The notes under the pieces: generated by a model
Told to the model about the DNA's origin: nothing
The model's input: only the letters and a program-made list of their open reading frames with translations
Databases searched by the model: none
Position numbers and translations under genes: made by a program
Shown: positions 11,016 through 20,103 of the stretch, in pieces
Layout: every line of letters starts with the position of its first letter
Position numbering within the stretch: position 1 is the stretch's first letter
Origin: Lytechinus variegatus
Taxonomy: Eukaryota; Echinodermata; Echinoidea; Temnopleuroida; Toxopneustidae
Reading direction: 5' to 3'
DNA: 64,000 nucleotides
Assembly (NCBI RefSeq): GCF_018143015.1
Contig: NC_054743.1
Location: 29,161,434-29,225,433, forward strand

Positions 11016-11976
11016 CTCCCCTACTTTGTTTGTCAACATGGGCCTTAGAATTATGTCTATCTGACATCGATACCTCCTCAGAACCAACATCATCATGTTT
11101 ATCATCATATTGCATTACTGGGGATATTCTCAACAGTCGGCGGTGTACCACCTTTTCATTTCCTCCTCTGACAGGCCTGATAGCGTAAACATCTTCTTCT
11201 CTATTATGCCATAAGACAACATACTGATCCCTCTCATATACATCTTTGATTTTGTGTCTACCAGGGAAAGCACATTTTTTCAAGAGTACTTGGGTACCAA
11301 TAGGAATGCCCTTACCAAATGCTGGGGCCTTAGCATCATGCAGCCCTTTATTATGTGCAGCAGATTGCTTAACTCTTTCTTGCACAATCTGATTAGTCTG
11401 CTCCAGGAGTTCAGATTGTTGACTAACAAAATCTTGATTCCAATCACAATCTGTACGGCCCAAAATCTGATCAAGTGGTATGAGTGGCTCTCGACCGAAC
11501 ATTAGAGTATATGGAGCTATTCCAGTCGTGCAATGAGGGGTTGTGTTGTACACAAACACTAAATGAGACAACATATCTGGCCACCTATGCCTTGCCTTGG
11601 GATCTAAGGATTTAATCAATCCAAATAATGTACGATTAAATCTTTCTGTTTGACCATTTCCTTCTGGATGATATGGGGACGTGTGAGTCTTTCTTATCCC
11701 ATACAATTTGCAAAGCTCCTTAACCACCTCCCCTTCAAAATTTCTGCCTTGGTCACTGTGTATTCTGTTAGGAATACCAAACTTTGTAAACCAATGATCT
11801 CTAAGTACCTTTGCAACTGTTACAGCATGTTGGTCCCTACAAGCCACTGCTTGGGTAAATTTGGTATACACATCAGTGATTACCAACACATCTTCTACAC
11901 CACCTAGTCCTTTATCAATTTTCACAAAGTCAATTGCCACTACCTCTAGTGGTCGAAAAGCTATTAGATGTCTCAT
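10993..11976 (-). CDS. pol: Retrotransposon integrase core
   Basis: 327 codons from an ATG that overlaps the stop codon of the upstream pol frame (ATGA at 11976-11973), offset by -1. The DDE catalytic core is complete: D16 (AIDF), D75 (HSDQG) and E111 (GQTERFN), with the D-x35-E spacing of retroviral-type integrases. A C-terminal DNA-binding region follows (YVVLWH…VVHRRLL). In gypsy elements this core normally continues in frame from the HHCC zinc finger, which here ends the preceding frame. The junction therefore looks like a one-base deletion, although stop-restart at ATGA is possible. Confidence 0.9.
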   Translation of the reverse strand: MRHLIAFRPLEVVAIDFVKIDKGLGGVEDVLVITDVYTKFTQAVACRDQHAVTVAKVLRDHWFTKFGIPNRIHSDQGRNFEGEVVKELCKLYGIRKTHTSPYHPEGNGQTERFNRTLFGLIKSLDPKARHRWPDMLSHLVFVYNTTPHCTTGIAPYTLMFGREPLIPLDQILGRTDCDWNQDFVSQQSELLEQTNQIVQERVKQSAAHNKGLHDAKAPAFGKGIPIGTQVLLKKCAFPGRHKIKDVYERDQYVVLWHNREEDVYAIRPVRGGNEKVVHRRLLRISPVMQYDDKHDDVGSEEVSMSDRHNSKAHVDKQSRGDAFFPKL

Positions 11977-14900
11977 TGCGTTCTGGTGCGTGGTTGGGAG
12001 GCCTTAGCTATTACACACCGTGTGCAATTACTAACATGCTTATGCACTGATGCTGACATCCTTGGCCAATAAACACGCCTTCTAAGAAGAGAAAAGGTCC
12101 TAGTGACCCCTTGATGACCCCAACCATCATGGGCTCCTTCTAAAACCCTTACACGAAGACACTCTGGTAGTAAGTACTGAAAGATTTCACCGTGTATAGG
12201 ATCATTTACATGCCTACAGAGAACACCATCCTTCTCAACAATCCTTGACCACTGCCACAACCATCGTCTAACTTCTGGTGGCTCTCTGATACCACTAACT
12301 ACATCTGTTGGCTCTAAGCCTTTATCCCAACGTTTCCAAACATACTTAAGGACGGGGTCTGACCTTTGTAATGCTGTCACCTGACTTGGAGATAGAGATG
12401 GGAAAATCCCTGGAGAAGATTTGTCTGGAGGAATGTTACAAGTTCCTTGATTCACAGCTGCAACACAAGGTTCAGCTCTAGTAATACCTGTTCCTGTGGT
12501 ACCAAGTACTGCACACATTACCTGCTCTACTTCTACTGCACAGAAATGTTCGGGATACCTGCTCAAGGCATCCGCACATTTGTTATTCTTACCAGAACGA
12601 AATTTAATATCAAAATTAAACGCTGCTAACTGGGCAACCCATCTCATTGCGCAAGCATCTAACTTAGCAGTGTGAATATGGGCAAGCGGGTTATTATCTG
12701 TCAGAACCGTGAACGAACCTCCGATCAAATAGTCGCGAAACTTATCAACAACTGCCCATTTCAATGCGAGGAGTTCAAGTTTAAAGGAACTGTAATCGGG
12801 ATAATTCTTCTCAGCCCCTCTCAATCCTCGACTTGCATAAGCTATGGGATGTGGGGCACCTTGATTATCTTCTTGTAACAAACATGCACCTAGTCCCTTC
12901 AAAGAGGCATCAATCTCTAAAATAAATGGCCTTGAAAAATCTGGGTATTTCAACACTGGAACATTTGCCAGTCTTACTTTCAACTCATCAAATGCTCTTT
13001 GAGCCTCTTTCGTCCAACAGAAGGATTGTTTAGGTTTGTTAGACTTTCCTTTCACAGTTGGAGGTAATATATCATGAAGTGGTGCTGCTATGGACGAAAA
13101 ATCTCTAACGAAACGCCTATAATAACTTGCAAGGCCTAAAAATGACCTTAACTCATCAGAATTTCTTGGAACTGGCCAGTCCAACACCTTTTGAACTTTA
13201 TCTTTATCTAGAGAAATGCCTTCAGCATTCACCACATGGCCTAAATATGTAGCTTCCCTTTGAAACAAACTACATTTTTTTCCTTTGACCTTTAAACCAA
13301 ACTCACCTAGTCTTGTGAGAACTTTATCTAAAGTATCTAAGTGGACATCAATTGAAGGAGAAAATAAAAGAATGTCATCTAAATAAATTAACAACTCTGT
13401 CAAGTTCATGTCACCTAGACATCGCTCCATCACTCTTTGAAACGTACTCGGGGCATTGGTCAAACCAAAGGGCATCCTATTGTATTGAAATAAACCAAAT
13501 GGAACGCGAAAAGCTGACTTCTTTCTAGAGTCAGCATCCATTACAACCTGATGATAACCGTGAGCTAAATCAAGAGATGAAAAATAAACTGCACCATTAA
13601 GGGCCTCTAGAGATTCTTCTATACGTGGCAATGGAAAAGCATCTTTCAATGTTTTCTTATTAAGTTGACGATAATCAACACATATGCGCAAACTACCATC
13701 TTTTTTCTTGACAAGAACTACAGGGCTTGCATAAGGACTATTACTTGGCTCTATTATCCCCTGATCTAACAATTGCCTTAAAGTGTCTTTCACTTCTTTG
13801 ACATAATGTGGGGGAATTCTACGATATGGTTGATTAACCGGTATATCATCAGTTGTCTTTATTTCATGTGGTACTTCCGAACAAAAACCAACATCGAAAT
13901 CTCCCTTAGAAAAAACAGCATCATGTTTTTGAATGAGGCGTACCACTCTTTCCTTTTCATCCCTAGAAACCCTACAAGATTCCAGATTTAATCCTGGTGG
14001 CAAAATATATTGACTTCCATCAATGAAAGTATACACATCTTTTGGATTACTTTCCTTTTCCTGCTCATTCTGCAATCTATGAGGAACCTTACTGGGTGAC
14101 TCTACTAGTACATTTAAGATGGAAACACTGAGATGTTGATCTTGAGGTTCTACAATAATTTCATTTGAATCTAACACTTCAGTCACATTCACCAATTTGC
14201 TAAATGGGGGAATAACCAAGGGTTGGGAGCCAAGATTCCCAATCAAAACTGTAACTGACTTGCCATTACTCTTTTCACAAGTATCATAAATTACACAAGT
14301 CTCACCAATATCATGGTTTCCTTCTACTACAACCATTTTATCCTTCAAAGCATTTGGCGGGGTTCTCAATTGACACACTACAGTCTGCACTTGTCTAGAA
14401 TGTATGACTACAGGTTTTCTACCAGTTCTACCATTTACAACATGACTTGGTTTACATTCTCTTTGACTCTTGTTATTTGAATCAACAGGCTTAGTAAGAT
14501 CTAACCACTTCATTACAATATTCCAAGCCTCAGCATCTGACCCATTCAAATCATTAACATGGTCTTTCAAATCATACAATACATTACATCCTAATAATAC
14601 ATGACTTTGTTTACTGTCAATAATGGCCTTCCCATGGGCAGAGTCATCAACAATTAAGAAGTGGGCACCTAAGGTATAGTCATTTACAGAAAGAGGAATT
14701 TCCACATATCCTTCAATTGGAATTTGTAGGTGATTGGCACCTACAACTTGTACACATACTTTCCCTAGTGGACTTAATTTGTCAGCCAAATGCTCATGAT
14801 AAAATGATGAACTAATCAGAGAAGTTTCTGCCCCAGTATCTAATGTACATTGAACTGAAACACCAGCCAAATCAACAACTGCTTTGGGGCTCTGTTTAAC

Positions 14901-15026
14901 CAACTTATCTAATATCTCATCGGGTGTCAGTTGAGTGCTAGGAACATGGACATCACCTACAGGGACCGACTGAGTTTCCCCCTCAACATTTCGGTCCTGT
15001 ACTAGAGAGGGGGTTTGGCGTTTAAA
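11973..15026 (-). CDS. pol: Retrotransposon pol: protease, RT, RNase H, integrase zinc finger
   Basis: The frame opens at the slippery heptamer (15026), directly after an in-frame TGA, and runs to the TGA at 11975-11973. No suitable ATG begins it, so it is probably made as a Gag-Pol fusion by -1 frameshifting. Numbering from the TTG at 14903: aspartic protease LDTGAETS (DTGA 22-25); reverse transcriptase with RICVDYRQLN (406-415), FSSLDLAHGYHQ and catalytic YLDD (507-510); RNase H with D665, E710, D736 and D778; then the HHCC zinc finger of integrase (H…H near 924-929, C960 and C963). The order PR-RT-RH-IN identifies Ty3/gypsy rather than Ty1/copia. No internal stop codons interrupt these domains. 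Confidence 0.97.
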   Translation of the reverse strand, partial: FKRQTPSLVQDRNVEGETQSVPVGDVHVPSTQLTPDEILDKLVKQSPKAVVDLAGVSVQCTLDTGAETSLISSSFYHEHLADKLSPLGKVCVQVVGANHLQIPIEGYVEIPLSVNDYTLGAHFLIVDDSAHGKAIIDSKQSHVLLGCNVLYDLKDHVNDLNGSDAEAWNIVMKWLDLTKPVDSNNKSQRECKPSHVVNGRTGRKPVVIHSRQVQTVVCQLRTPPNALKDKMVVVEGNHDIGETCVIYDTCEKSNGKSVTVLIGNLGSQPLVIPPFSKLVNVTEVLDSNEIIVEPQDQHLSVSILNVLVESPSKVPHRLQNEQEKESNPKDVYTFIDGSQYILPPGLNLESCRVSRDEKERVVRLIQKHDAVFSKGDFDVGFCSEVPHEIKTTDDIPVNQPYRRIPPHYVKEVKDTLRQLLDQGIIEPSNSPYASPVVLVKKKDGSLRICVDYRQLNKKTLKDAFPLPRIEESLEALNGAVYFSSLDLAHGYHQVVMDADSRKKSAFRVPFGLFQYNRMPFGLTNAPSTFQRVMERCLGDMNLTELLIYLDDILLFSPSIDVHLDTLDKVLTRLGEFGLKVKGKKCSLFQREATYLGHVVNAEGISLDKDKVQKVLDWPVPRNSDELRSFLGLASYYRRFVRDFSSIAAPLHDILPPTVKGKSNKPKQSFCWTKEAQRAFDELKVRLANVPVLKYPDFSRPFILEIDASLKGLGACLLQEDNQGAPHPIAYASRGLRGAEKNYPDYSSFKLELLALKWAVVDKFRDYLIGGSFTVLTDNNPLAHIHTAKLDACAMRWVAQLAAFNFDIKFRSGKNNKCADALSRYPEHFCAVEVEQVMCAVLGTTGTGITRAEPCVAAVNQGTCNIPPDKSSPGIFPSLSPSQVTALQRSDPVLKYVWKRWDKGLEPTDVVSGIREPPEVRRWLWQWSRIVEKDGVLCRHVNDPIHGEIFQYLLPECLRVRVLEGAHDGWGHQGVTRTFSLLRRRVYWPRMSASVHKHVSNCTRCVIAKASQPRTRTQ
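14959..15026 (-). promoter_or_regulatory. -1 ribosomal frameshift signal with predicted H-type pseudoknot
   Basis: On the - strand the last codons of gag include T TTA AAC (15026-15020), in the gag frame. After the six-base spacer GCCAAA, CCCCCTC (15013-15007) pairs perfectly with GAGGGGG (14984-14978). Within the loop, ACAGGACCGA (15000-14991) pairs with TCGGTCCCTGT (14969-14959) with a single bulged C. Connecting loops are 6, 6 and 8 bases. The gag stop TAG (15004-15002) lies in the first loop. The pol frame is closed by TGA just upstream of the heptamer and open from it, as -1 slippage requires. Confidence 0.85.
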
Positions 15027-16042
15027 TCACCTGAATTCTGATACTCATAATTCCTATTCTGTGATTGTTTTTGTAACTCCCAACACTGTGCTTGGATATG
15101 ACCAGGTCTACCACAGTAGAAACAACTTCGATTACGTTTCTGTCTGGTATACTTTGGAGTTGCTTGGGGTCTCCTAGCCAATAATTCTGATAATTGTTCT
15201 TGCTGACGCTCCATAATAGTTTGCTGCTGCAATACACATTTTTCTAATGCAGCTTGTTGTTGTACCAAATGATGAATCAAACTACTATCTGCGTGCATGT
15301 TACTAGTACTAGCTATCCCTTCAGGACAATCATCAACTGACACCTCATATACCAATCCACGTTTATTGGACGTACCCTCTACCTTTGTGTCAAAGCTTTC
15401 CAACAAATCTGAGGCATAATCTCTGATCTCTAAAAATGTTTTACCAGGGTTAGCCAATCGGATACGCCGTAACTCGAGGCGTATGCTATTGCTACGTGCA
15501 CCCGCTACAAACTTGTCAATAAGGGCAGAATCCCTAAGGCCTTTGTGTGCCTCTTTTTCCCTATCTGGTGCTACATCTATGATTGCATCATACAAGCACA
15601 TTAAAGCCCTTGAAAACTCATCCAAAGACTCCCCCTCCTTCTGAACTCTTTCATGAAATCTCTTCTGGAGGGTTTGAGTGGTATCTTTAGATCCAAAATG
15701 ACGTGTTAACAAAGAAAGCAAAGTATCTAGATCATCTGAAGAGACAGAGTGACACCTGATTTCCTGGCGTGCAGGCCCATCTAAATGATTCAAAATAACT
15801 TGGGCTTTCTGTGTTATTGGAATCTCACATTGATCACAAAAAATATCCACTTCTTCCAACCATTGTGATAATGTTAAATCTCCCAAAGAAGTTTTACCTG
15901 AAAATCGTGGTAATTTTGGGGCACGCAAATGTGTCACTCTACCCCCTTTTACATTTAAGGCATTAGTAATACCCGTTATCAATTTGTCAACTAACTCATC
16001 AGAACTTTCAGCCATCTTGATCACTAGATTACAATTAATCAA
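15002..16042 (-). CDS. gag: Retrotransposon Gag
   Basis: 346 codons; a second in-frame ATG at 16015 (MAESSDELV) is an equally likely start. The protein shows a Ty3/gypsy-type capsid region (LPRFSG … LSQWLEEVDIFCDQC … DTTQTLQKRFHERVQKEGESLDEFSRAL), a glutamine-rich helical stretch around residues 260-290, and one CCHC zinc knuckle near the C-terminus (CFYCGRPGHIQAQC). It would form the particle that packages element RNA. Its last codons overlap the frameshift signal that leads into pol. Confidence 0.95.
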   Translation of the reverse strand: MINCNLVIKMAESSDELVDKLITGITNALNVKGGRVTHLRAPKLPRFSGKTSLGDLTLSQWLEEVDIFCDQCEIPITQKAQVILNHLDGPARQEIRCHSVSSDDLDTLLSLLTRHFGSKDTTQTLQKRFHERVQKEGESLDEFSRALMCLYDAIIDVAPDREKEAHKGLRDSALIDKFVAGARSNSIRLELRRIRLANPGKTFLEIRDYASDLLESFDTKVEGTSNKRGLVYEVSVDDCPEGIASTSNMHADSSLIHHLVQQQAALEKCVLQQQTIMERQQEQLSELLARRPQATPKYTRQKRNRSCFYCGRPGHIQAQCWELQKQSQNRNYEYQNSGDLNAKPPL

Positions 16043-16814
16043 AACTAAAAAACAGACTAGTCTCCTCTCAAAATGTCATATTGTATATTGTTTCAAAGTC
16101 TTCTCTTAATGATGCGGTTGTCATATTTCTCAAAATAATCTTCTTGTTCTTCAGATTCATGTACACTTCCAAATTGATGTGACTTGTAAAAAAAATCATG
16201 CAATTCTATAGTAGAGTCTACTCCATTTATTCTGCACCAGAAAGATGATTAAAACTTCACTGTAACACAAAAGTTGCAAACTCAACACAGTACTTCTAGG
16301 TCTAGATTTACTCACAGTGTTGAACCTCCTTATAGCGGTCAAATGCTATTTTCATCTTCCCTAAATATCCATGCTTTCCAAAATACAAAGGCTACTCTCT
16401 AGATGATGAAACAGCTATAGACAGCTCAAACAAATTCTGCTGGGCTCCTCAGTCAGCAAATGATTTTCACAGAACGAAGAATTTACTCTCAGTCTCAAAA
16501 AGAAGGAGTAAACATCACAAACCGGTATTCCGAAACTGCCGCTCCCAGTTCCACCTTTAGTTGATATTGCAGACACAGAGGATAGATGTCACTGCACCAC
16601 TGGTCCTCCACTCTTCTTGCTAAAGCACCATCTGACATCATATTGTCCTGACTCTTCAGTAACGCAGTGCATGCAAGAGCGATAAACAGTCACTGTATGC
16701 TTTCCATAAAAGCACGCTATCCTCACTAGTTATCAGAGTTGTATGCACACAGTAGCAGTTTCTTGAATATTCACACATATTGTCTGACAGCAAGGAGTTT
16801 TATCCAGTTTCTAG
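16043..16814 (-). other. Retrotransposon leader (5' UTR)
   Basis: About 770 bases between the primer-binding site and the gag ATG. No long open frame was seen. The region probably carries packaging and translation signals (inference). Confidence 0.6.
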
Positions 16815-16833
16815 CACCCCATCCGTACTACCA
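16815..16833 (-). promoter_or_regulatory. Putative primer-binding site
   Basis: Two bases after the 5' LTR the - strand reads TGGTAGTACGGATGGGGTG. The TGG start fits the CCA end of a tRNA, and TGGTAG…GGATGG resembles the complement of the 3' end of initiator tRNA-Met, with mismatches. The tRNA identity is not certain. Confidence 0.55.
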
Positions 16834-16835
16834 GT

Positions 16836-17256
16836 TGAAACATACAGGGTACAAAATAATGATGCAGGTGTAGAAAGCAGAAAATCATTTGGATATTCAC
16901 TTTATTCAGCTTTTAACTTTTAAATGGTCTTCAGAATTCACAAATACTCAGCTCTCAGACAAACTACATGTACATGTACAAGGTTGAAGAGCATGAAGAG
17001 TCAACTGCCAGGTTTCTTAGCATGGTAAAAATGTTGTCTACTCTCTCAATAATACATGTATCAATGGTCCTGTTCATGCAGGACACACCCTAGCAACCAA
17101 ACCAAAAATTGTTTCTATTCATTCTAAGCACCTTGCCTACAAGGTGCAGGCATACAGGTGCAGGCATACAATACAGGCTGACCTGTAACTTTCCATCATT
17201 CACTTCAGGCTCTATTTCCAAGAGTTATGCCTGCACCTGTTATTCATATCACTACA
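16836..17256 (-). repeat. 5' LTR of the Ty3/gypsy element
   Basis: 421 bp, TG…CA ends. It would carry the promoter for the element. One base differs from the 3' LTR (17050). Confidence 0.97.
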
Positions 17257-17397
17257 TTAAGAATTTCATTCAATGATACTCTAGCGAATACGGTTTTGGT
17301 TATAATGCATCAAATGTAGATGGTGCTATAGCTTTTGCTGCACCGGAGAGCGTAATGATCTGCAGGAGCTCTTGGAGACTAAAATTAATAGCGGAGT

Positions 17398-17768
17398 TTC
17401 GTGGTGATCTCGTCAAACTTATTTGAATTCCCCTTGCATTGTAAAACCAATGAGGATGTTGAACAATATGTCCTCCATTGTAGAAAATACCAAAACGCTA
17501 AAACAAAGTTCCTACAAACAGATCCAAATACACCAATATCATTTATTTCATTTATCTCGATGTGTATTCCCTTTAGAGTAACCTGTATCGTCCATTGTTT
17601 TATTTTTATTTATGTCACCTTTTTTATTTTTTTTTCCATTCATTTTTTTATTTCATCTTTTTTTGTGATTTTACTGCGTTTGAACTGTTTCAAATCATTC
17701 CAATTACCTGTAAATATTGTGATTATATGTGATTTTGAATACCAATAAAACACATAATTAAAAAAAAG
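17398..17768 (+). mobile_element. LINE-like 3' fragment
   Basis: A short frame contains a peptide of the E.V.QYVLHCRKYQNA type, which resembles the Cys/His segment (H…C…Y) near the C-terminus of LINE reverse transcriptases. A T-rich 3' region, CCAATAAAACACATAATT and an A run follow. It is truncated and has no RT motif. Confidence 0.4.
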
Positions 17769-17789
17769 GCAATTTTTCTTTGTTTTGAG

Positions 17790-18762
17790 GGCATGGCGGG
17801 GGGGGGGGAGCAGGGGAAAGTTGCCCCCCTCTCCTGAAATTTTGAAAACTCACATTGTTTTACTGCTCAAGCATCTCAATGATACGCTTGGTCACCTTGC
17901 TCCCTCGCTTTCAAGTTTTTTTCAAAAAAGATTACGCGTGCTGCCCCCCCCCCCCCAGCCAAAAACTTCTGCATATTGCCATGTTTAAGATATTGCCCTT
18001 TTTGAAAGGTACCCCTTTTTTCCCTGTGCCCGCCCCCCCCCCCCCCTTTCAACTTTGGTCCGCCGCCCCTGTTTGTGATACATGTATGTTTATAAAAATG
18101 AAGCCATGCAAAATAAATAAATAAAAATCATTATTTAGTGCTTCATAAGTGTGAAATAAAAAGTGAACAAAGAAACCATTTCACTTTTTATGTACTCAGC
18201 TTGTTGTCTTCCCGAATTTGATTAGATTTTTTTCAGGCAGTGTTTTTTTTATCCATATTATGAATATTAAATACAAAACGAATCAGAGTTCAGCATTTTT
18301 TTTAATAAGACCTGTGTAATGATAGCCTTTTTTGAGATTTCCTGTAAATTCATATTTTATCTACATTTACCAATTTTCAGCAATAATACAACACAAAACT
18401 TAATAAATGACAATCAATCCAGGTTTATGCTTAAATACAGGGTTTGTATTTTCCTCAAAACAGGGCAATTACAAAAATCAATAGTGCAAATCTTTGTTGA
18501 TATGTCCAAATGTACATTAAAGCAACTCTACTTTGCTATATCTTGATACAATAAATAGTACACATTTACATGAAATATTCAACCCGCAAGATACATCAGT
18601 AGTCGGACATAACATAACAGGTTTCGCCTGTTTCGAAAAGTACAGAAAACAACTAAAAGTCAGTTTTAATGAGCTTCCTTTTACACAATACACATGGAAT
18701 GTTTGATGAAAATAAAGAGAAAATTTAAAAAGTATAAACCCTTCCTATTGAACCTCATTTGC
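17790..18762. other. Repeat-derived non-coding stretch
   Basis: 17790-18075 is C- and G-run rich and ends GTCCGCCGCCCCTG, like the end motif of the GGGGCGG repeat class seen at 56-63 kb. The remainder is AT-rich with an AAATAAATAAATAAA tract near 18110. No gene is supported. Confidence 0.4.
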
Positions 18763-19681
18763 TACTTGTCTTGACCGCGTATGGTGTTTCTTCCTCCATG
18801 TATAAAATGCAGAACCCTCCCTTAAGAAAAGTTGCCACTGACTTGAAAATTACATCTCTAATGATTAGAGTTCCAACATTTCCACAAAAAAATATGTGCT
18901 TATAACAATGGAAGAGCAAAAAAGAAATCAACCATTCCTTTATTCTTAAATCTTTACCCATTGCCAATACGATAGAGAGGAACCAAGACTTCAGTCTCTG
19001 TGTACATATCCTGGGAGGTCTAACTGATACTATGTCTGGCTCTGAACGATCTTGTTACATAAATTGGGATGCTAAAAATGTCAGTATTTTATTTCCCAAA
19101 ACAGACGTTTCTGTCAACAACACCAACAATAATAATAATAAAATCTAAATAAATATATTATTAATTCATAGTATTAGTCAATGCCATGACTGTGATGCAA
19201 GACGACGGAAATCTTACGCATTGATGGAAAACACAATATTGAAGAAAATGCATGAAACGAGAAGCATTTTTCACAGGGATAGGTGTCGTTTCACAAAGCT
19301 GTCCGAGTGAAGTTACACCAACCTTAAGCTCAACTGGCTACAATCTCTTTGGCGTAAAATCAGATTCTCAATCCTTTTGATTTCCATCAGCCGAGTTGAA
19401 ATCCAGTCTTGTATATAAAAACGTACATCTGAATGGAAAAATCCATTATTTTCCCATATTAATCAGCGTTATAGAAAATAACTCTCGTGCTAAAAAAGAA
19501 AATTGACAGTTTCTGATTGAACACAAGAAAGGGTCAGAAGTAAAGTTGTGCTGAAATCACAAACAGGAAATAGCTTTATGAAATGGCACCCAAATGCTAT
19601 ATACTCTTCAAAGAGGCCACAAGTTGGGAATTCCATTTCCCCATGCATATCTGAGCGTGTAAATTGTGAAAGGAAATCTTC
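18763..19681. repeat. Dispersed ~1 kb repeat, copy 2
   Basis: Second copy of 2157-3197, same orientation. It lacks the second hairpin and has only the first arm of the main hairpin (about 18800-18823). Confidence 0.75.
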
Positions 19682-19999
19682 TCATCTCGTTGTTGAAAGG
19701 ATCAATTATCAAAGAAAGTGTACAGGTATAAATGAAATTATAGTGTTGTCAGGACAGCATGTGAAATCAGTAGTGATGGATTAAATCTGCAATCATCTTG
19801 GATGATAAAAAGGATATTCTAGTCATATTGCTGGTGATTATTAGAAAGTAATCAAAAGAGAAGCCTCAATCTTGCTTGTAAAATGATCAACGATCAGGGG
19901 TAATAAAGGCTAAATAATATGATAAAATAGACACACACACAAAATACATCAGAATTCAGCTTCTGAAAAGGCATAACATGATAACTCTTCACCTTTCCC

Positions 20000-20095
20000 C
20001 TATGTACACCCACCCACCCACCCAACCCAACCTTTCCCCTTCCCCCTCCTCACCCCAGCCACACCCAGACTCCAACACCCCTACCCATAGGTTCA
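20000..20095. repeat. C-rich simple repeat
   Basis: CCACCCACCCACCCAACCC-type tract lying just downstream of the MYCBP stop codon, in the presumed 3' UTR or flank. Confidence 0.5.
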
Positions 20096-20103
20096 CCATC
20101 AGT

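Larger units (their letters stand above)
9800..17256 (-). mobile_element. Full-length Ty3/gypsy LTR retrotransposon
   Basis: A 7,457-bp element on the - strand with two 421-bp LTRs, a leader with primer-binding site, gag, pol (protease, reverse transcriptase, RNase H, integrase) and a polypurine tract. The outer ends are TG…CA. The 4-bp target duplication TTAA lies at 9796-9799 and 17257-17260. The LTRs differ at one position (10014 against 17050), which indicates a recent insertion. It lies 78 bp downstream of the UGT stop codon, in antisense orientation. No envelope-like frame is present. Gag and pol are in different frames joined by an apparent -1 frameshift signal at 15020-15026. Two further one-base offsets occur in the integrase part of pol. 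Confidence 0.97.

Noticed and set aside
11254-11907. + strand frames inside the retrotransposon
   Set aside because: They are shadows of pol, which is strongly conserved on the - strand.
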